This document shows positions 47,101 to 59,800 of a stretch of 64,000 nt of DNA, piece by piece. Every line of letters starts with the position of its first letter. Positions within the stretch are counted from its first letter, which is position 1. The stretch comes from Xiphias gladius. Lineage: Eukaryota; Chordata; Actinopteri; Istiophoriformes; Xiphiidae. The translations under genes and the position numbers were made by a program. The notes under the pieces were generated by a model. The model searched no databases, was not told the DNA's origin, and saw nothing but the letters and a program-made list of their open reading frames with translations. The DNA lies in the NCBI RefSeq assembly GCF_016859285.1, contig NC_053421.1, positions 6,988,600 through 7,052,599 of the forward strand, read 5' to 3'.

Positions 47101-47630
47101 GGCTCCATCACCAACATCGACCGGGAGATCGCCATGCACACGCAACAGCTGTCCGAAATCGCTGCGGAGAAAAACCGGACGAGGCTGGAATCGATGCCTG
47201 CCGGGGGGGCCAGCAACGCCGGCTCCGGTAAACCGAAAAAGGACACCTGTGTCTGTACTGCGGCAAGCTGTACTCCAGAAAATACGGCCTGAAAATCCAC
47301 ATGAGGACTCACACAGGTTACAAACCGCTCAAGTGCAAGGTGTGCTTCAGGCCCTTCGGAGACCCCAGCAACCTGAACAAACACATCCGGCTTCACGCCG
47401 AGGGAAACACCCCCTACAGGTGCGACTTCTGCGGCAAGGTGCTGGTGCGGAGGCGGGACCTGGAGAGGCATGTCAAGTCCAGACACCCAGGACAGACCGT
47501 CAAGAAACTGGACGACAAGCCGGGCGGCCTGTTCGAGGACGCAGAGCAAAAGAGCGACAATGACAGTGATGTAGACGTGTGCTTCACCGACGACCAGAGC
47601 GACCAAGAGTCGAGCAAAAACAATGACTGA
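41128..47630 (+). CDS. prdm13: prdm13, PR-domain zinc-finger transcription factor (frame broken in exon 4)
   Basis: Nuclear transcription regulator; in vertebrates it acts with the PTF1A programme in dorsal spinal cord and in retinal amacrine cells. Exons: 41128-41271, 42920-43051, 44025-44145, 46142-47630, plus a duplicate of exon 2 at 43772-43903. The start at 41128 ([10 protein letters not shown]) gives the mammalian-like N-terminus; in-frame ATGs at 41104 and 40990 are alternatives. Exons 1-3 encode the PR/SET domain ([48 protein letters not shown]). Exon 4 holds zinc finger 1 ([19 protein letters not shown]), a long Ser/Pro-rich linker with RALDMS and [10 protein letters not shown], then fingers 2-4 ([56 protein letters not shown]) and the acidic tail [14 protein letters not shown]. 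One base is missing in the A5 run at 47236-47240. As written, the frame stops at 47292 before finger 2 is completed; the downstream frame is open to 47630. With that base the single-exon-2 product would be 628 aa. Confidence 0.92.
41700..42065. promoter_or_regulatory. candidate conserved element in prdm13 intron 1
   Basis: A non-repetitive block of even base composition with homeobox-type words (TTATTAATTGG, TAATTGAG), flanked by low-complexity AT-rich DNA on both sides. Such islands in a developmental regulator's intron are often enhancers. Inference from texture only. Confidence 0.3.
42253..43956 (+). repeat. 852-bp tandem duplication containing prdm13 exon 2
   Basis: Copy 1 about 42253-43104, copy 2 about 43105-43956, constant offset 852. 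Reading both through I found three substitutions: 42521 A/43373 C, 42675 A/43527 G, 42781 G/43633 A, that is about 99.6% identity. The exon copies are identical. Each junction lies in a poly(T) run (11, 15 and 14 T), which suggests slippage or recombination between T runs. The unit also holds a conserved-looking block at 42280-42620. A false duplication from allelic contigs is the main alternative. Confidence 0.95.
43772..43903 (+). CDS. prdm13: duplicate copy of prdm13 exon 2
   Basis: Identical to the exon at 42920-43051, with the same acceptor (GCCCCCCTCAG) and donor (CAG|GTGAAA). It encodes 44 residues of the PR domain ([12 protein letters not shown] to SDLPGGQ). Length 132 and phase 0 at both ends mean that using both copies adds 44 residues without a frame change, and using either one gives the normal protein. 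Doubling a core strand region of the PR domain would probably disturb its fold, so one-copy splicing is likelier. Confidence 0.8.
44929..44954. repeat. (AAAT)n microsatellite
   Basis: Six to seven AAAT units in prdm13 intron 3. Confidence 0.9.
45200..45830. promoter_or_regulatory. candidate conserved element in prdm13 intron 3
   Basis: A non-repetitive, GC-balanced island between low-complexity sequence. It holds E-boxes CAGATG (45477-45482), CAGCTG (45525-45530) and CAGGTG (45794-45799). The CAGCTG is followed seven bases later by TTCCACG, loosely like the PTF1 arrangement of E-box plus RBPJ half-site. Possible enhancer; not tested. Confidence 0.3.
45853..45868. repeat. poly(G) run
   Basis: Sixteen consecutive G in prdm13 intron 3; a sequencing-difficult spot. 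Confidence 0.95.
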
Positions 47631-48654
47631 GATGTTTTCAGGCCCATAGAGAGACTGCCCGTTGTCTTTCAATTGTGTACACCACAGAACATGTCATTAA
47701 GTCTTGTATCAAGTCTGGCATTTTTACATTACAGACAGCCACCCAAGGGTGTCTGAACTACATGAAAATCTCCAATAACCCCACACATCTGCAGATGAAA
47801 TATTACCTTTTGACTTACAGGGGATATATGGCCTCCAGATGAAGTTTAACTATGGTTTTTCTTAATAGCCAATGAAAAAAAAGAGGAAAAAAAAAATCGG
47901 TGTCTTGCTAAAGGACACTTCAACAGTGTCTCGCTCCTTCAGAAAAAAGAATCCTCGGTGGCCTTCGGGATTTGGCATGCTTTCTCAGCCACGCTTAAAA
48001 ACACACGACGGGTTCCGACATTTTCGTTTGTTTGAAATGCAGATCACCATAATTGCTTTTGTGTTTTTAATAATTTTCTTTTGATGCAGGCGGATACATC
48101 TGTCTTTATCTGCCGCCTTTCAAATACTGACACTTGTACAAAACCATCAAAACAAGCTGCACTGGAAACAAGAACAACGATCTAATCCAACCTCAGTTAC
48201 AGACGTTTTCAGTGGCTTTAAAAAAAAATTAAAAAAAATTCAGGGCTGAAAATGAGACTAAATGACTTCTTAAATTAGATATATTTTTGCAGTGTAATAA
48301 AAAAAGTTTTTTTTTTATCTTACGTTATTTTATCAGACTGGATATGGACACATTCTGGGAAATTACGAGCTGCAAAAGAATATGATTCTTTTTGGTTTTG
48401 TTTTTATTGTGAATAACAATGCGCAGCGCATTAGCAATATTCCCATATTCCCTTTTAAACTTTTAGTTGCACTTTAAAAAAACAGCAATGGGCATTTCAT
48501 TCCAACGAATCAGATGCAAACTAATGATTATAATCGAAATGATTACCTTCATCACTTCACTAAAGATCTCTGAAACCCTGCGCCTCGCCGAATAACACAC
48601 TGTACTTACAATTGCACTTTCTTGCAGAGGCAGGCTGCTCTCAGAGACGCAGCC

Positions 48655-48686
48655 AGCGGCGGCAGCAGCAGCAGCAGCGGCAGCAC
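48655..48686. repeat. (GCA)n repeat in the prdm13 3' UTR
   Basis: GGC/GCA triplets, about 32 bases, between the prdm13 stop and the likely poly(A) signal. Non-coding here. Confidence 0.85.
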
Positions 48687-48871
48687 CCAGTTTATTTAAG
48701 GAATTATTTCTAGAGAAAGAAAATGTATTGATTGCAGTTAAAGGCTATGTAAAGAAGTGTAAAGTATGATATTTCACATTTGAATGGACAAGTGTTGTAT
48801 ACGTTTGTTTATAAGAGATATTGTCCGTGAGGACAATATTTCCCTCCTGTCCATTAAGTCGTTGGTTTTTG

Positions 48872-48877
48872 AATAAA
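48872..48877 (+). terminator. likely prdm13 polyadenylation signal
   Basis: AATAAA about 1.24 kb after the prdm13 stop codon, followed by a GT/T-rich downstream stretch (TTGTTTTGAGGTGTTC). An AT-rich ATAAAA variant near 48297 could be an earlier site. Confidence 0.5.
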
Positions 48878-49377
48878 TTTATTTTAAAAATTAGAAAAGT
48901 TGTTTTGAGGTGTTCTTTTTTTTTTTTATCCTTGAGATGTTCAGTATTAATAAACAACGCCAACCCTCACGTTTTCCGTGTAAAACCCGATTAAAGGTTG
49001 TACTCGAGAATATGTACGAAAACATTTATTAAGTCCAGTGTTTCGTTTTTTGTTTTTTTTTGTTTTGGGGTTTTTTTTAACTTCCCGTGGCTCCAGTTCT
49101 TCGTGTAATGCATCAGCTGTGGTGCAGTAGGCTCTCCTATCCACGCTGCGTGAGACAAACCCAGCCCCGAGAATTCCGTTTACAGTAGACAGATGGGCGA
49201 GTGAGTGTAGTCGGTGCGGAGAGCTGGGCTTTCTGAACGAAGATTTTTACATTCCCCAGCTGTGACGCCGGAATAAACCCGCGACAATGCTCGGTCAGTC
49301 AGGCCTGGTGCCGTGGGAAGACTAGCGAGGCTCCCAGAGAGCAGTGTCTTTTTCTTGTATTCTACCTCTCCTTTCTA

Positions 49378-49399
49378 TAATAATAATAATAATAATAAT
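49378..49399. repeat. (TAA)n microsatellite
   Basis: About seven TAA units. Confidence 0.9.
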
Positions 49400-49479
49400 G
49401 ACGTGAATTCTGTTTTCAGTCATTCACACTAAACCCATCATATTAAGTGGAAATGTTATGAGATGTCTTTTTGCCTGTG

Positions 49480-49996
49480 GTAGAAGAAAGCATTCTGATC
49501 CTGATATCTACTGCAGTGTACTTACATAGTACTGCGATGTGAAATGCTCTGTTGCAAGTATAAAAGTCCTGCAATGAAATTTTACTTAAGTAAAACTATG
49601 TAAGTATTATTAGCAAACTGTGGTTACAGTTTTAACAGTGCACAATACTGGCCCCCTTTTGGGTCTTACACCATTATTATTATTATTATATTATTAAAAT
49701 CATTAATGTTCATGCATTAATGTGTAATTACCATTTTACTGTTTTTAAATTGGAGCTAATTTTAACTATTTGATAGGCCCGTCATATATTTGTGTATATT
49801 TGATTTGTAAAGCAACTGTAAAGTAACTAATAACTAGAGCTGTCAAATAAATGTCATGGACTAAAAATGTACTCTCAGTTATGTGGTGGAGTAAAATGAC
49901 AAAGTGACATGAAATGGAAATACTCAAGTAAAATACAAGGAACTGCAGTTTGTACCTAATTACGGTACTTAGTTACATTCCAACACTGCTGTCTGC
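49480..49996. mobile_element. MITE with TACTTAAGTAAAA-type motifs
   Basis: The start (GTGGTAGAAGAAAGCATTCT), AGTATAAAAGTCCTGCAATG, TTTTACTTAAGTAAAA, GCTGTCAAATAAATGTCATG and the end (TACTTAGTTACATTCCAACA) match, from memory, a very common non-autonomous fish element with ends like CAGTGGTGGAAGAAGTA. Nearly full length. Family assignment needs a repeat library. Confidence 0.6.
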
Positions 49997-51169
49997 AAGG
50001 TCCCATAGTAGATGTAAAAAAAAAAAAACAAACAAAAAAACAAAAAAAAAAACGTACTGATCGGATGTCACTTTGAGAGGTTAAAGAAAAAAAAACAAAC
50101 AGTAAAACATAACACATGCATGGTCTGCTGAGACCTGCAGAAGCCTCCAGTTGCTTGGCTAGTGAGAAAAATACAATCTTTTGCCAACACAGTGGTTGTG
50201 GATTGACTGAAAATTGTGCAAAGAGGTCCTTTGAAAATGTTGGGTCAGTGGGTCAGAAAAGAAGAATTATGGTTTTGCAAATAATAATATAAGAACTCAT
50301 CCTAAAAGGAAAATTCTTGAGAAAGTATCTTTTGAAACGCTTGCATTTCATTTGTCTTCATCAGCATTCCCACAAGCCTTTGCAATTTCGTGTAATTATT
50401 AAGGCATAATTTTTGTAATGGGAAAAAAAAGCTGCCACCTCCTATTTGGATGTGCTGGACTCCAGCAGGCATGATATCTTGTCATTTCAGCGGCTGCTTT
50501 CCACACACTTCTACCCCACTGACCAGTCCAACCGCCTCCACTTCACAGGCAGAAGAGGACAGAAAACAACTGCAGCCATTTTTGAGACATTCCAGTGATG
50601 TGGTTAACACTATTATCATCTGAACAAATCTAAAATCTAAAGCAGCATAGACTTCAGTATAACTGACTTCCCCTCTGATGACTATATTTCAGCTGCTGCT
50701 GGAGTTTACTTAATGTTTTGTGTCATGATTTCTGAAAATGTCACATTGATAGTTTGTATCTGCAGAGTTTCTTTCACCCTACAAATACCCTGTATTTGTG
50801 CTCTGTTTTGCACACAATTCCCTTTGGCTGTGTGCAACAGACAAAGAAAGAGCAGACAACCCACAATGACAGTCGCTGGCAATTTTATACTCTAAATTGG
50901 CCACTGGTGAATGACCATCTCATTTCTACAAGCTGTAAAGGCGACAAAGATAGGTGTGACCTTGATGTGGCATAGTGGATCCATCTGTAACAAATGTAAA
51001 GAATCTACATATAGTTTGCCACCATATTCAATCTCTTCTGTCCATGTCACTTCTGTTGAATATATTTTCATGGTGGTGACACTGGAAAAACACTCCAACT
51101 CAAAAATACCTGAAATACCTGAAAAATGAGTGGACCAACAGGATGAAAATGCCCCCATCCATAGGGCAC

Positions 51170-51500
51170 GAGGCGTCACTGAATAGTTTGATGAGCATGA
51201 AAATAATGTGAATCATATGCTATGGCCCTCACCCTCACCAGATCTCAACCCAATTGAACACCTATGGGAGATTTTGGACCAACGTGATAGACAGTGCTCT
51301 CCACCACCATCATCAAAAAACCAAGTAAGGGAATATCTTTTGGAAGAATGGAGTTCATCCCTCCTGTAGAGATCCAGAGACTTGTAGGATCAATGCCAAG
51401 AAGCACTGAAGTTGTTCTGGTGGCACATGGTGACCCAGCACCTCACTAAGACACTTTATGATTGTTTTTCCTTTAATTTGTCATCCGCCTGCATTTCTTT
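51170..51500 (+). mobile_element. Tc1-like transposon fragment, 3' end of transposase
   Basis: Reads [22 protein letters not shown] sequence at about 51230-51290, then [10 protein letters not shown], the C-terminal block of a Tc1/mariner transposase, interrupted by stops. It is the same family as the minus-strand fragment at 21977-22330; both end with the tail words CACCATGTGCC(A)CC / GGTGGCACATGG and TTTAATTTGTCA. Only the 3' end survives. Confidence 0.75.
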
Positions 51501-52329
51501 CCTTTTTCATTTCATAGTGTTCAGGCTGTTTGGGCTATAAATGTGGAAGTTATAAACCTGATATTTCTCACATTTTCAATAAATTCTAGAAATGTTGTGC
51601 CTTCAAATGTCACAACTCACACCTATTACTTTTAATCAATTCTGGTACATCTTTACTTGAGGTACAATATATTTTCCTTAATATGTGTTGTAATGCAATA
51701 TAGAGAAAGAAACTGAATTTGCTGTTGATTTCTATCAATCAGACATACATTGATTTTCTAGGACATAAAATGAGTCGGAATTCAAATTTACAGCTGAGAA
51801 ATCATTTCAGTGTGAGTGTTCCTAAAGAGGACACAAAGATGGGCCATATCCTGTTTTAAAAGTGCTGTCACAATCTTTGAAAATGAAGTAATCTCTCTCA
51901 GATTTCACAGTCTCAGCTATTCTGTTTGGGTACTAAAATGATAGGATAATGATTGGTTTCAATCTAATGTGTCTGTGGCCAAAATAAACTGCAAGTTCTC
52001 TGTTGTTGTAGGTTATTTACTCCAATGCAATACATTCTATCCAGATTCTAGTAACATGGAGTTTATCCTTCATGCATAAAACTTCAACTCACCACTCATG
52101 ACGTGAGATTATCAGTGGAGTGCAAGAAGGATGCTTCAGTTTCTATTAGTCATTAACAAATGTTATTATAGTGCAGCTAAATCTTTGGTGACATTAGGAT
52201 TTTATGTTTGTTTCGTGATGATAATATCTTTTAAAAGTGCTCGAATTAGATTAAAAAAAAAACGTGCCACCAGCATGGATTGCACACAAATGTAGTATTT
52301 CAGGGCATAAATTATTGATTTGAGAGTAC

Positions 52330-52935
52330 AAATGACTAACTCGTAATACGAAAAAAATAATAAAGGTAATGAATTACTCATGACATATCACTGACTGAAA
52401 AAGTAATTAAATTACTTCACTAATACTTTACAGCAAAATTAATGTTACATTACTCTTACATTACATTACATTACTTTTGTTAGTCACGTAGAAGGTGTCT
52501 TTCAAAAACGCCACATACTTCACACCCACACCTTAACAGTCCTCACATATTCTATATTTAGCACGTGTAAAATTGCAAACATTATGATTTGAAAAAGCAG
52601 CCAGCCTAACAATAACTAGCTTATTGTTAGCATGCAGCACTCAAAGTCCTTATAGTGAAGCTACAGGGATCACATACTGTCCAACTTTAAACCAGGTACC
52701 ATTGGTTAACGTTAGAAAACTAAGAACACGCAATCTATAAATACTTTAGTCCCTGCTCCAAGCTAATGGACCGTCACTTCACTGAGACTAAACTACTATC
52801 AACCCTCCATGAACGCCCAGTAAGACAGCGAAAAGCCAACCCTCAAAATGCTGAAGTTAAAAAGCAGTAACTGTGATCTAATTATTGAATTCCAAAATGC
52901 AATCCCTTACACTACTCATTACTCAAAAAATAATC
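52330..52935. mobile_element. possible hAT-like MITE
   Basis: Ends with AAAGTAATTAAATTACTTCAC on the left side and ATTACTCAAAAAATAATCAT on the right, resembling a fish MITE family built of GTAATTACTTTTT-like ends. The middle is unique-looking. Borders are approximate. Confidence 0.4.
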
Positions 52936-55346
52936 ATATGACTGTGAAGTGTTACTAAGTTATGAGGTAATGCGGCAGTTCATGTGCACAAGTTACCAAA
53001 ATTTTTCCTGGAAATTCCTGCTGGAATCTGTACAGACCATCCATGTTTTCGAATTGTCTTTTTTCGTGGCTAATTGGAGCAAGAATTGGGCTTATTTTGC
53101 TCGAAAAAAAAAAACGAAACGAGTATCAAAATTCATTAGAAAGTGGCGGTAACAAATCTAACATAATGGTACCTGCAAGTAATTTCCCAATTCAAGCACC
53201 ATCTCTTACGCCTCAGTGAATTTGAGTGGAAGCTTTGACTGTCTTTCAGAAAAATGTGGCCTTTTCCACCCAGTTAACAACCGCACAAAGTGAAGCAGTG
53301 AAGATATCTTGAGGTTTTTCCATTAGTGCAAAATGGATGGTGGGGTTGAGTGCGAGTCAGGTGCCCATGGTGGTGAAGATAGAACCAGACAACAAAGCAA
53401 AGCATTGGAGTTGCTGGTTGATCTTTGTTCACCTACGGGTCGCAAGCTTTGGATGATGCTGAAAAAAATGTGACTGCAGATACAAGCGATCAAATGAGAT
53501 TTTTCCAAAGGGATGTTGACCCCCACTCCTCCTAAGAGGGGGGGTTAGTGATTGCATGCCCAAGCTAGTGGGGTAGCAAGGAAATATCCAGGAAAAAAAA
53601 GATGTGGTGCTTTGCAGTTGAATTTGATGTGATACATTTACTTTCTAGGTGGCTCAGACTAAATTTATTCCTTTGCATCTCTAGTGAGTTAAGACAACGA
53701 GAAGAAAAGGCCAGTGTGGTGCACATGAAATCTGTCACCAGAGTTTATACTAAACATGTATTCTCATTATAATTGGCCACAAATGCACACCGTGATTCAA
53801 TCCACATGAATTATTGTAATTAACCACAAAGCGTTTTCACTGTCAGCAGGGGAGCAGCTTCAGAGGGTCTGAGCTGACTGTCCCTTTATGTGTCTGCTCC
53901 CTTGTGTTCACTGTACCCCGTATTATATTCTCTCCTCTATGTACAATACTCATGGCTCTCCATTCTGGGCCCCCGCACCAGTCTGGACTGGATCCAGACA
54001 CTGTTTGTGTTCAAACCCCCTTCACTCTCTCACACTATAACACCCTGCTCGCTCATCCCCTCCCACCAGCGTTTTCAATCAATTAGTGCCGTTCATTAGT
54101 GTGAACATTGGGGAAAAAGAGTTTGATTTAGAGAGTTTGACTCCCAGCCTAGAATTTGATCCAAAACCAGACTTCACCGGCAGGCCAACCACATCGAGGC
54201 CGACTTGTTTCCAGGCTACAATTGAGTCTCTTCTAAAGCCTGGTGTGGGTATCCTTGATCATAGGAATCCTTTTCAGACACTTGCCTCAACTGACCAACC
54301 AATGGATGAGAGATGATAAAGATAGCGGATATTTCAGCTTCATTTCAAGGTTTTAAATTACTAAATATGCTATCCGCTGTGCTGATGTGCCTAGCATGAG
54401 GTTATCTGTATGATTTTTAAGGAATTAATTTGATTTGATTCTTTAATCACTTCACAAGGAAATCTTCTAAAATGTTCTTTCAATGCAAAAGGTTGAATAT
54501 GAAGCTATATTAAAGTGAGCGCCAGTCATCATACATAACTCAATCAATAGTTCTTGGGTGTGCTTGGAGAAAAGAGTACGATTGCAGCAAGGACACAAAA
54601 GCTGAAATCGCAAGAGCAAAAAAGGCGATTTTTGACTGGATATTTTGTATTAAGAAGAAACAGGGACGAATAGTTGTAGGTCAGCCATGTAGTGCCATTT
54701 ATTCAGCCCTTTTTGTGTAAAATTAACAGTAACATGTTGTATGGATTACATTGTTATTTGTGGACTGTAAAGGCTGGACACTGTAAAGCTGAAAAGGAGA
54801 TGTAAATGTTTCATTGAAGAATTCATTCAACTCAAAGTGTTCAGAAGAGTCTTGTGGAGATTTAAGTTCTGAATATAATCTTTTGTTGCGTTATTCAACA
54901 AATACCCTTCAAAACATAGAAACTGCAGAAAGCACAGTTTTAATACTGATGAACTTATTTTACAATCAGTTTGACTGAGTATATTACACACACACACTGA
55001 TATATTCAGAAATAGATCAACTTTTAGAAATACTGATTGTGAAATACAGTAGATGACTGGCAGCCTGCATCTCACATTGTGTTTGTAATCTCAGAATTAA
55101 AACCACGTCTAAATGTGGTTAGGGTTTAGTGGCTGAAGAGACTGGAGCCAAATGAAAACAGCCAAGTTTTTTTCTCATTTTGTGCAGACAAATGAGACGT
55201 AGTGATCAGAAGTCTTATCTTTTCTTTTCCCCTCTCACTGACTGTGTAGTGGTGTAAAATCATTTAGCCTTTGTTCGGCACTTTATGATGAAGGAGGTTA
55301 GTGCCAAAGAAAATTAGAAATAAAGTTGGTGTTGTAGCTGTTTCGA

Positions 55347-55374
<28 letters not shown>
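55347..55374. repeat. (GT)n microsatellite
   Basis: Pure GT run of 28 bases. Confidence 0.95.
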
Positions 55375-55378
<4 letters not shown>

Positions 55379-55844
55379 TGTGTACAGATGCCAGCATATT
55401 CAAAATTATTTTGCAGACAATAAAGTCCGACAGCGGCTCTCTCATTGCCAGCTAATAGAATGGCCTGCACTTTGGGTTAAGACATCCCATTTCTAGGGCG
55501 GCTGAAGAGTCAATGTCTGTCACAGTACAACACAGCAATTTAACCAGGTCCTTTGCAATAACACACATGGCCTTACCTGATGTAAGAAAGGCTCATGAGC
55601 CAAAAAACTTTCACACTGTACATTAACACTGAAAACTTCTCCTTGACACTGGTAGCACTGGTGACTAACAGATTATCCAAATACAATTTAGAGAGAGATT
55701 TTCTTGGAAGAAGGAGCCAACAACATCCTCGTTACACAGTGTGATAAACTTTGATATGTTTCCCGTGAGTTAAAGTGAAAATCCACCTAAAACATGAACT
55801 CTATTACAAACTTCTTTATATTGTGCTTTAAAGAATAGGTTCAC

Positions 55845-56365
55845 CTCTTTTCAAGTTTGTCTTAAAACAATAATCAGGTGCCCATATGAAAACTGCAACA
55901 GGTTTTGCTCGCTGTAATCCTTCCTCCTGAATTCATACTGGTCCTAGACCCCATCATAAAGCAATTTAAGCGTAAGCAACGGGGGATTCAAAATCCATAG
56001 CTCTTGTTCTGTGAAACAATACATTCCAAGCTTTAGCTGAGGCTAGTATGAGGTGTCACCAGTCTGAGTTAGACTTCCAAAGTTACATTCTTTTTAGTAC
56101 CAAATTTCCTCTTTTGTTACTATGCCTCCACTGCAGCTCAACACAGAAATGCTGTCTGGGGAAACAAAAAGGAGGAATTTGGTGCTAAAGAGACTGCAGC
56201 TTTGGAAGATCTCTGGTCTTCCTTGATTTGCCTAACTCAGACTGCTGAAGCTTCATGCTAGCTTCAAACAAACTTTGGAATACATTTTTTTTTCACAGAA
56301 TCAGGATTGTGGATTTTGTCCCCAATGTCTTGGAAGCACATTAGGAAGGGACTGGCCAGCAGCAC
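55845..56365. mobile_element. long palindromic (foldback) MITE
   Basis: The left arm (about 55935-56128) and right arm (about 56165-56365) are diverged inverted copies. For example ACATTCCAAGCTTTAGCTGA and CAGTCTGAGTTAG on the left return as reverse complements near 56285 and 56240 (CTAACTCAGACTG). CTGTGAAACAATACATTCC is mirrored by the TTTTTCACAGAATCAG stretch. The centre is near 56140. The element looks like an abundant fish foldback family beginning AGGTTCACC and TCAAGT(T/C)TGTCTTAAAACAAT. Confidence 0.65.
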
Positions 56366-56800
56366 TTTGGTCCAGATTGAAATATCTCAACAACTACTGG
56401 ATGTAATGTCTTGAAATTTAGTACAGACTTTCATGGTCCCTAGAGGATGAATCCTACCAGTTCTGGTCATCAGAGGCATCTATTGCTATCATTAGGGCCA
56501 AATTTTAATTTGTACCTTGGGTTATGACCCAATTCCTGAAAAACTAACGTCATTCTGATCTGCAACAGCTTTACTTTCTATTTAGTACTAATTAGCAAAT
56601 GTTAATATGCTACGCTGAAATGAATGCTAACATGCTAACTTTTGATGGTAAACCCTACACTTGCTAAACTTCAGCACATTACTGTCAGCGCTGTCATTGT
56701 GAGCACGTTAACATGCTGACATTAGCATTTAGCCCAAGGCACTGCTTTGTATAAGTACAGCCTCACAGAGCCGCCAGCATGGCTGTAGAGTCTTAGTTTT
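56366..56800. mobile_element. MITE with ATGCTAACATTAGC-type motifs
   Basis: Contains ATCTCAACAACTACTGGATG, TAGCAAATGTTAATATGCTA, CATGCTGACATTAGCATTTA and ACAGCCTCACAGAGCCGCCA, then CATGGCTGTAGAGTCTTAG. This order matches, from memory, a widespread euteleost non-autonomous element. It directly abuts the foldback MITE, which suggests nesting or preferential insertion. Confidence 0.6.
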
Positions 56801-59800
56801 ATTAAAAAATTGCTCCATAATAAAAAATTTAACCAACAGCACAATATTACACCAAATAATCCAGAGAACAAGCAGAGATGCCAGTTTCTGAAATTAACCT
56901 CAATCAGGTAACACAGTTACAAGACATGTTTCTCTTGTTAGTTTCTTGTTGTTACTGCTGTACCTGTTGACGATGGAGACAAGGAAAATATAAATCATAA
57001 GAGCCAAAAAAAAAAAAAAATCCACCAGTTTACCAGAATCTATAATGATACAACTGCTCTGTCAGGTTTCTTACATAATAATATGCAAAAAAAAATTAAA
57101 AAAGGAAATTTGCCTTTGCCTCATATGCAACATAGTCCCACTTAACATGTTCAAATCACTCACAGGATGTTGAGGAGTCCTTAGACCTTTATCGCTACCA
57201 ACAACAACAACAAAAAAACGTAGCTTAAAATCCCAAGGCTGTCTTATTTTTTGTACAATAGTGAAGGCAGCTGTTATTATTTTCTTCAAATCACGGGCAC
57301 TCCCTTCACTGTATGTCTTCCCACCTGACACATACAGACCGTTGCGTTAGCAACTGTATATCTGTACATATACATATATATATGTATATCTTTACAAATT
57401 AGCAAGTGTCCTTGCTAATTTGGATGATTCCCAGACCTTGCTGTGACCAGTTTGGTCACTACTGAACTGAAGAAATAGTCCCTATGTTGGAGGTAACATA
57501 GTTTACTGGGAAGATACACTGTAATTAAATTTTTAAAATGTAATTTTTTATCGTTGTAAGCATCAATGAGGAAACATTCACCTCCACTGTATTGGGCAGA
57601 AATCTGAGAGACAAATATCTAAAATAAAACCAAGACGTAAATTGGGTGAACCTAATAATGATAAAAATGTTGAAAAAGATTGACATATGCCGAAATCATT
57701 GCTACAGGCCTATGAAATTCAGCCAAATGTGTTAAAACACAAACAATTTTTGGGCAAATTTGAGGCAGTTAAAAATTTGATCAGTAATCATCAGCTTATT
57801 GTTCCTTGACTTGAAAGTGTGATCTTCACTGTGGAGAATAATGTACGTACAGAGTTTGGCAAAGAAGGTTGTTCCTACATTCATTTGCTGATGAGGGAAA
57901 GTTTCTCACTGTGCTCACATGAAATCTCAGTTTAACACATCTACATAGGAGCATGATTGTGTGACATCACAACTGGTTTGGAGCCAATCAAGGTACAATA
58001 TGCAACCTTGGACAACTGTGCTGTGGAAACTTGACGCCTCCAGCAAACATGCAGTGAGACACCTTGTAGAAGACAGTAGAAGACACCTTGTGTCTTGTAG
58101 TCCAACATTTTGGAACAAAAAATATTTGCACATCCATAGATTATGGATTTTTCAACAAGGAAGAAGGAACAGATATAATTTTAATAATTTTCAACAGGAT
58201 AATTGAACTTTTTGTGGAAAAAGCATATGAGACACAAATTATTATTCAAAGCAGAGTAATTTTATATGTTGTAAAACATGTCTGGGGAGGATCCTTAAAG
58301 TTGATCATCCTTAAGATTGTAGTTGATGTTCGCTAAAATGTCTTAATGATACAAGCCCCACTGTTCCCTTTGAACTGACACATTTATTGATCACTGAGGC
58401 CGTGAAACAGGCTTTGAGCAGCTAGTCTGTTCGGCCATGATGAGAATTTGATGTCCTCTTTATAAATCAATGTAGCTATACTTTTATCAAAACAAAAATC
58501 AGACAAGCTTTTCCACAGAATTGTGATAACATGCAATGTTCACATGTGCCCGCTTTTGTCATCTGATGCATGTACATGCTAATTAAATCCTGTGTGGGAA
58601 TGGCAACCTCCACCACTGGCAATACAAACTACTACATAGAGAAGTAACTAATGAGTGTAAACATAATTAAGTGATTTGGGAGAAAGACTGTTGATATTTG
58701 AACTCAAGAGCAAAACAAATACACCCCTCCCTTCAGTGCTCCTTCAGAAGCTCCAACAACAAATTAAATGACGCATTTGACCAAGGCAACGACACAGTGG
58801 CGGAATCCAGAGCGTCTTATACATTACAGCGTAGAAGTGGATACTGTTTCTCACAGCTGAAAGAAAAACAAACCTTATAATGTAAAAGGTCATCAAACAA
58901 ACGCAGCATCCAAAACACAAGAGAGTAAAGACTAGCAAAAGTTAGTCGTTTGGATTGCTTTTAGAAAACTACAGTGACAGAAGAGAGGACAGTAGGTTTG
59001 TAGCTAAGCTAACAAGGAAGGTAACGTTACCTGGCATAGCATTTCAAATTATGCATTAATTCATAGAAAGCTAGCATGCAGAGAAGACAAGACAGTTTCC
59101 CAGAGCCAGCACATCGGCTGCAGACAGCGATACTCACATCTCACCAACAACATATGCTGGCAAACTAAAAAGTAGGCTGAATGTCTGTGCGCAACTAATT
59201 TAACTTTACACAAATGTGACATAAACTATCAAAAACATTATCAAATGGGACAAAACAATACTGACCTATTGGCTCTGTGAGACATAGCGGAATTAATGTT
59301 ACCCACTTGTCAAGCAAAAACAGAGCAACCTCCCATTCCATCTTCATGCCTTTCAACTCTCAGAAGTCTCTCAACGATAGTCGCACTGGCCACTGGGACT
59401 ACCCTGACAAATCCTGCTGGGCTACCAGCTTGGTGGGCCGGTGGACCATCAAAACATTCATGAAGTTCTTAATGCTTTTAAAGTTTTTACTAGCCCCATC
59501 AGTCCAAGGATGAATTTCTTTCCTGGTCCAACCATGCAGTCTCCACCGTTTGAAGGCTTCACTAATGTTAACGTGGGTTTTATCCCTTGCCTGATCATAG
59601 CTCTCATTTTTCACTTTTCATTTTCTGACCTTCTCCTCTTGGGTTGTTCCTCAGTCATATCTCCTTCTTAAAAATGCGATTATTTTGTGGAATATATGCC
59701 ACTATCAACCCACCACTGGTAGTTGTTGCTTCCATGCACTCGCCTTAACGTCGCTGTCGGTCTCTTGTCTGCAATCTCTATCAATCCCATTCAAAACTCC

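Noticed and set aside
54086..54316. 76-codon open frame in the intergenic region
   Set aside because: Considered as an exon of an unknown gene, but no matching splice partners, family motif or polyadenylation context.
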